DNA from: Candidatus Nitrosotalea sinensis
GTDB taxonomy: Archaea > Thermoproteota > Nitrososphaeria > Nitrososphaerales > Nitrosopumilaceae
Assembly: GCF_900143675.1 (NCBI RefSeq)
Contig: NZ_FRFC01000004.1
Location: 1-64,000 of the forward strand
Reading direction: 5' to 3'
Length of the DNA stretch: 64,000 nt
How positions within the stretch are numbered: position 1 is the stretch's first letter; each line of letters starts with the position of its first letter. Made by a program: the position numbers and the translations under genes. The notes beneath the pieces were generated by a model. The model did not search any database. It saw only the letters and a list, made by a program, of their open reading frames with translations, and was not told the DNA's origin. Positions 60,883 to 64,000 of the stretch are shown here, in pieces.

Positions 60883-62043
60883 ATGCTCCGACTCTACAAT
60901 TCTTTTTCTCTATCTAAAGAGGACTTTGTTCCGTTTGAAAAAAATCTGGCCAAGGTATTCATCTGTGGTCCTACTGTTTATGACTACATGCATCTTGGAC
61001 ATGCCAGAATTTTTTTAACATATGACATTTTATCCCGATTTTTAAATGATCAAGGAATCAAAACCGATGTTCTTGTAAATATTACTGACATCAACCAACA
61101 GGTGTTTCGTAAAGCCAAAGAAAACAACACTGCCTGTAAACAGGTTGCAGAATTTTACACAAATGAATTCATATCTGATCTAAGTTTGCTTGGAATAAAA
61201 AGCGTAAGCAGAATTGTATATGTTTCAGATTATGTTCCATTTATCGAATCTGAAATAAAAAAACTAGAAGAAAAACAAATTGCCTACTATGCACATGGCA
61301 ATGTCTACCTGGATGTCTCTCAGGTGCAAAATTATGGAAAACTGTCGCAACAAACTAGAGACCAAATAGACATGCATAGGCTTGACATTGGACCTGGAAA
61401 AAGAAATCCTGAGGATATAATGCTGTGGAATTGTAGTGAAGATTTTGACTTTACTTGGGAAAGTGAGTTTGGCAAAGGTGTACCATGGTGGCATATGCAA
61501 GATACCGCAGTGGCAATTGCAAATTTTGGTAAAAATTATGACATACATGGAGGTGCACATGAGCTCTTGTATCCTCATCATGAGGCGCATCTTGCACAAT
61601 ACCAGTTAATTACAGGAGAACAATCACCCATCAAAACCTGGATGCATGTAGGCCTTGTCTTGTCAAATGGGGAGAAGATGTCAAAATCCATCGGAAATGT
61701 TGTATGGGTAAAAGATCTGGTAAAAAAATATGGACATGAATTGATACGTCTGTATCTGTTTTCACGACATTATAGAGAAGATCTTAATTTTTCTGAAAAA
61801 GACATGCTTGCGCAAAAACCGTTGCTTGAGCTCATACATCTCACTAGATTGAGTGTTTCAGAATATACCGATGACAGTCTCCTGCCTGCTATGCATAGGT
61901 TTGTAGATTCTTTGTGTGATGATCTTGACACACCAGCGGTACTCTCACATCTTGAAAAAATATGTCAAAATGTACAAGAGGGCACAAAATTGAGTAAGAC
62001 TGATTTTAATCGTATGTGCATGATACTTGGCATCACGATATGA
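60883..62043 (+). CDS. cysS: Cysteinyl-tRNA-synthetase-like protein, short, changed zinc site
   Basis: A 386-residue class I synthetase core: C28 in VFICGPTVYDYMHLGHAR (HIGH-type motif) and KMSKS at 265-269. CysRS binds zinc through Cys, Cys, His and Glu. C28 is kept, but WHIECSAM reads WHMQDTAV (D207 for Cys) and HHENE reads HHEAH (H236 for Glu). The protein is also shorter than typical CysRS (about 450-480 residues), lacking most of the C-terminal anticodon part. It may be the genome's CysRS or a cysteine-ligase paralogue of the MshC kind. Confidence 0.88.
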   Translation: MLRLYNSFSLSKEDFVPFEKNLAKVFICGPTVYDYMHLGHARIFLTYDILSRFLNDQGIKTDVLVNITDINQQVFRKAKENNTACKQVAEFYTNEFISDLSLLGIKSVSRIVYVSDYVPFIESEIKKLEEKQIAYYAHGNVYLDVSQVQNYGKLSQQTRDQIDMHRLDIGPGKRNPEDIMLWNCSEDFDFTWESEFGKGVPWWHMQDTAVAIANFGKNYDIHGGAHELLYPHHEAHLAQYQLITGEQSPIKTWMHVGLVLSNGEKMSKSIGNVVWVKDLVKKYGHELIRLYLFSRHYREDLNFSEKDMLAQKPLLELIHLTRLSVSEYTDDSLLPAMHRFVDSLCDDLDTPAVLSHLEKICQNVQEGTKLSKTDFNRMCMILGITI

Positions 62044-62741
62044 TTTCACGAATTGAAGAAAATGATCTAGGTTTTACTAGCCTCTGGAGCAATGCTAAAA
62101 AAATGGAATGTGGCACATTGTTCCTAAATACATTGTTTACAGATGATCTTTTTTTTAACAAATTATCTGATGTTTCATGTATTAGCGAGCAAATGATTGA
62201 TGAATCCATAAAATATTTTCAGAAAGAACATTTGCTCCCCTGTGTATATTCTGTAAATTATAAAGAACTTGAAAATCTGCTTGAAAGAAAAGGATTTGTG
62301 CATCATGATACGTTGCACGTATTAAAAAGAAATACTGGAGAAAATAGGAAAATAAGTGCAATCAAAATAAACACTGATACTGTTTCACTGTGGACTGATA
62401 TTTTTTGCAGGGCATATGATTGTCTAGAATGGGGACCAGATGTGACAAAAGCTGTTGAAAATTCGTTACAGTGTGCAGATTACTTTATAGATGAATCAAA
62501 GAGCTCATGCGTGGCTCTATATGAGAAAAATGATATTCTTGGCCTGTATTGTCTTGGAACCGTCACTGATCGAAGAAATAGCGGGCTTGCCTCACTGCTT
62601 GTTGACTTTGCATCAAATGAGGTCAAATCAAGGTCTTTAGAATGCCTTATCCTGGAAACATATGGCAGGGATAATCTTTTGAAATTTTATTCAAAGCTTG
62701 GATTTGAACAGGTCTATGAAAAAAAAGTCTATACTATTTGA
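62040..62741 (+). CDS. GNAT-family N-acetyltransferase
   Basis: A protein of about 233 residues. The acetyl-CoA site is TDRRNSGLASLLVDFASNEV (the R/Q-x2-G-x-G/A-type motif A), with LIYE-like ILETYGRDNLLKFYSKLGFEQ at the end. The first ~110 residues form a separate half, as in two-lobed GNATs. ATG 62040 overlaps the preceding TGA (ATGA), so it is coupled to the CysRS-like gene. Substrate unknown. Confidence 0.8.
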   Translation: MISRIEENDLGFTSLWSNAKKMECGTLFLNTLFTDDLFFNKLSDVSCISEQMIDESIKYFQKEHLLPCVYSVNYKELENLLERKGFVHHDTLHVLKRNTGENRKISAIKINTDTVSLWTDIFCRAYDCLEWGPDVTKAVENSLQCADYFIDESKSSCVALYEKNDILGLYCLGTVTDRRNSGLASLLVDFASNEVKSRSLECLILETYGRDNLLKFYSKLGFEQVYEKKVYTI

Positions 62742-63672
62742 GCTTGGAAACTAGTGCAGAATAAAGGAAAGGTAGAATGGTTGTTGCTTCAGCATGGATT
62801 GTAGTCTGCTTGGCATTTTTTGTCACTTTGCCCCATGATATTGCTTCTCTGACAAGTGCTCCACTAAGACTTCCGTCAAATTCTTGAGCTGTTGTAATGT
62901 ATACTGCATAATCTAGACCTTCTCGATATTGGTTCCACCATAAAGTGTGGTGTTTTGATATTCCGCCGCCTATCATGAGTGCTCCTGATTTTTTTGCCTT
63001 GAATATCAATCCTGACAACAAGTCGCCATCTGCAACAATGTTGAGCTTAAAATCTGCATGATTTTGTGAAAACATCCAGATTTGACTTCCTACTGCACCG
63101 TCCATTATGCCAGGTACTATTACAGGTATGTTGTTTTTGCTTGCCCAGTACAAGAACGAGTCTTCTCCCAAGTTCTCACCTATCATTTTTGTTATCTCAT
63201 GAGTTGACATGTCTTTCTTGCCTTCCTTGTATGCTTTTTGCAAAAAGCCCTGCATCTTTTCTTCTATGAGTGGACCGTAGCTTTTCAGAGGGACTAGAAC
63301 ATTTCCTAATCTGTGAATTTCTTTTTCGACAAGCTCACTATCATCCATTGTAAATGATCCTTCTAGATAATTGGAATAATGTCGAGCAATATCATGATCT
63401 AGCGCACCGCATGTTGTTATTATGACATCACACATTTTGTTTTTCACCATGTCTGTAATTATGCCTCTCAGGCCGGTTGACACCACTGCCCCCACAAATG
63501 ACATGAATTTCAAACAATTCTTGTCTTCGATCATGGAAGTTAGTATGTTGAGGCCGTCTACCAGATTCTTGGATTCAAATCCACCTGATTTTGACATTTG
63601 TTCAAATATTGACTCTATGGAATCTCCTTTCTTGATGGATATGTCTTTAACTGGTTTACCAGGCTTTATCAT
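62734..63672 (-). CDS. dys: Deoxyhypusine synthase
   Basis: A 312-residue enzyme that transfers the aminobutyl group of spermidine to aIF5A. Diagnostic parts are FVGAVVSTGLRGII, ITTCGALDHDIAR, VIVPGIMDGAVGSQIWMF, the active-site Lys in GGGISKHHTLWWNQ, and VYITTAQEFDGSLSGA. The length is typical for the archaeal form. It links to the DOHH-like HEAT protein at 17031 in the same window. Confidence 0.95.
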   Translation of the reverse strand: MIKPGKPVKDISIKKGDSIESIFEQMSKSGGFESKNLVDGLNILTSMIEDKNCLKFMSFVGAVVSTGLRGIITDMVKNKMCDVIITTCGALDHDIARHYSNYLEGSFTMDDSELVEKEIHRLGNVLVPLKSYGPLIEEKMQGFLQKAYKEGKKDMSTHEITKMIGENLGEDSFLYWASKNNIPVIVPGIMDGAVGSQIWMFSQNHADFKLNIVADGDLLSGLIFKAKKSGALMIGGGISKHHTLWWNQYREGLDYAVYITTAQEFDGSLSGALVREAISWGKVTKNAKQTTIHAEATTILPFLYSALVSKLK

Positions 63673-63759
63673 GAAAACCCAAATTAGTTTTGGGCTATAA
63701 AATCCTCTGTTCTAAATCACAAGTAATTAATATAATGGGTTATTTGGTAGCTATCGAAG

Positions 63760-64000
63760 TTGGGTAAGAAAATAAAGATTGCAATAGCTGGAGTTGGTAA
63801 TTGTGCTTCGGCAATAATTCAAGGTGCAAAATATTATACTGAAAATAGACATGACACAATCGGCCTTACGGCCTATAATATCGGAGGATATGAACCAGGA
63901 GATATTGAGGTTGTAGCGGCATTTGACGTGGCAGACACCAAAGTAGGCAAAGATGTAGCAGAAGCCATCTATGCAAGACCAAATAATACCATTACAGTGG
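63760..64000 (+). CDS. ino1: Myo-inositol-1-phosphate synthase (5' part)
   Basis: The first 80 residues run to the right edge. They start L(M)GKKIKIAIAGVGNCASAII, a Rossmann NAD-binding motif, followed by GLTAYNIGGYEPGDIEVVAA and FDVADTKVGKDVAEAI. This is the archaeal inositol-3-phosphate synthase pattern, needed for inositol phospholipids and solutes. TTG 63760 is the only start after the in-frame stop at 63748. The gene continues beyond the window. Confidence 0.88.
   Translation, partial: MGKKIKIAIAGVGNCASAIIQGAKYYTENRHDTIGLTAYNIGGYEPGDIEVVAAFDVADTKVGKDVAEAIYARPNNTITV

Overview
The window is chromosomal DNA from an archaeon. It carries aTFB, Rpo7 with Spt4, aEF1-beta, Cdc48, Alba, deoxyhypusine synthase, PurP and a HerA-NurA-Mre11-Rad50 operon. 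Cupredoxins fused to a membrane domain, haem o synthase, an archaeosortase of the thaumarchaeal type, many one-finger zinc microproteins, AT-rich sequence and short TATA-to-ATG distances together point to a Nitrososphaeria (Thaumarchaeota) member, probably of the Nitrosopumilales/Nitrosotalea kind. No amoA or other marker gene is present, so that placement is inference. I saw no rRNA, tRNA, CRISPR array, IS element or prophage.

Layout. 1-6.9 kb: the 3' end of a repetitive surface protein (HYR, Big and pentapeptide repeats), a stand-alone RAM protein, a SNF2 helicase, a CorA-like protein without GMN, a PIN-like protein and DedA. 7-16 kb: a methyltransferase, a DUF151 nuclease, PurP, TatC-TatA, a GT39-type glycosyltransferase, an HxlR regulator and a TFB with an incomplete zinc ribbon. 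16-23 kb: a His/Met-rich exported protein flanked by a 16-bp inverted repeat, a HEAT protein with two His-Glu motifs like those of deoxyhypusine hydroxylase, and the four-gene DNA-end-processing operon. 23-31 kb: proline catabolism (P5C dehydrogenase, proline dehydrogenase), de novo NAD synthesis (NadX, NadA, NadC), Spt4-Rpo7, an Mrp-type Fe-S carrier and GTP-dependent dephospho-CoA kinase. 31-39 kb: small zinc proteins, a JAMM protease, a membrane cupredoxin, haem o synthase, Cdc48 with aEF1-beta, and a geranylgeranyl reductase.

39.5-54.5 kb is the most accessory-looking part. It starts with a tight three-gene operon (methyltransferase, CxxC/CC cluster protein, polyamine-oxidase-like flavoprotein). 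It continues with membrane proteins, two class III nucleotidyl-cyclase-fold proteins with complementary active-site substitutions, two paralogous FilR1-type regulators, an MEDS sensor protein, an exported Asn/Met-rich protein and an EF-Tu-like protein without a GTPase motif. 54.5-64 kb returns to core functions: NreA, archaeosortase overlapping a zincin, Dpo4, Alba, PAC2, another RAM protein, a short cysteinyl-tRNA-synthetase-like protein with changed zinc ligands, a GNAT, deoxyhypusine synthase and the 5' end of inositol-1-phosphate synthase.

The leads most worth following are the half-size DOHH-like HEAT protein in a genome that also encodes deoxyhypusine synthase, the three-gene methyltransferase/cluster/flavoprotein operon, the Ser-type archaeosortase overlapping a HELVH protein, the CysRS-like protein with a C/D/H/H metal site, and the set of zinc microproteins of 27-59 residues.
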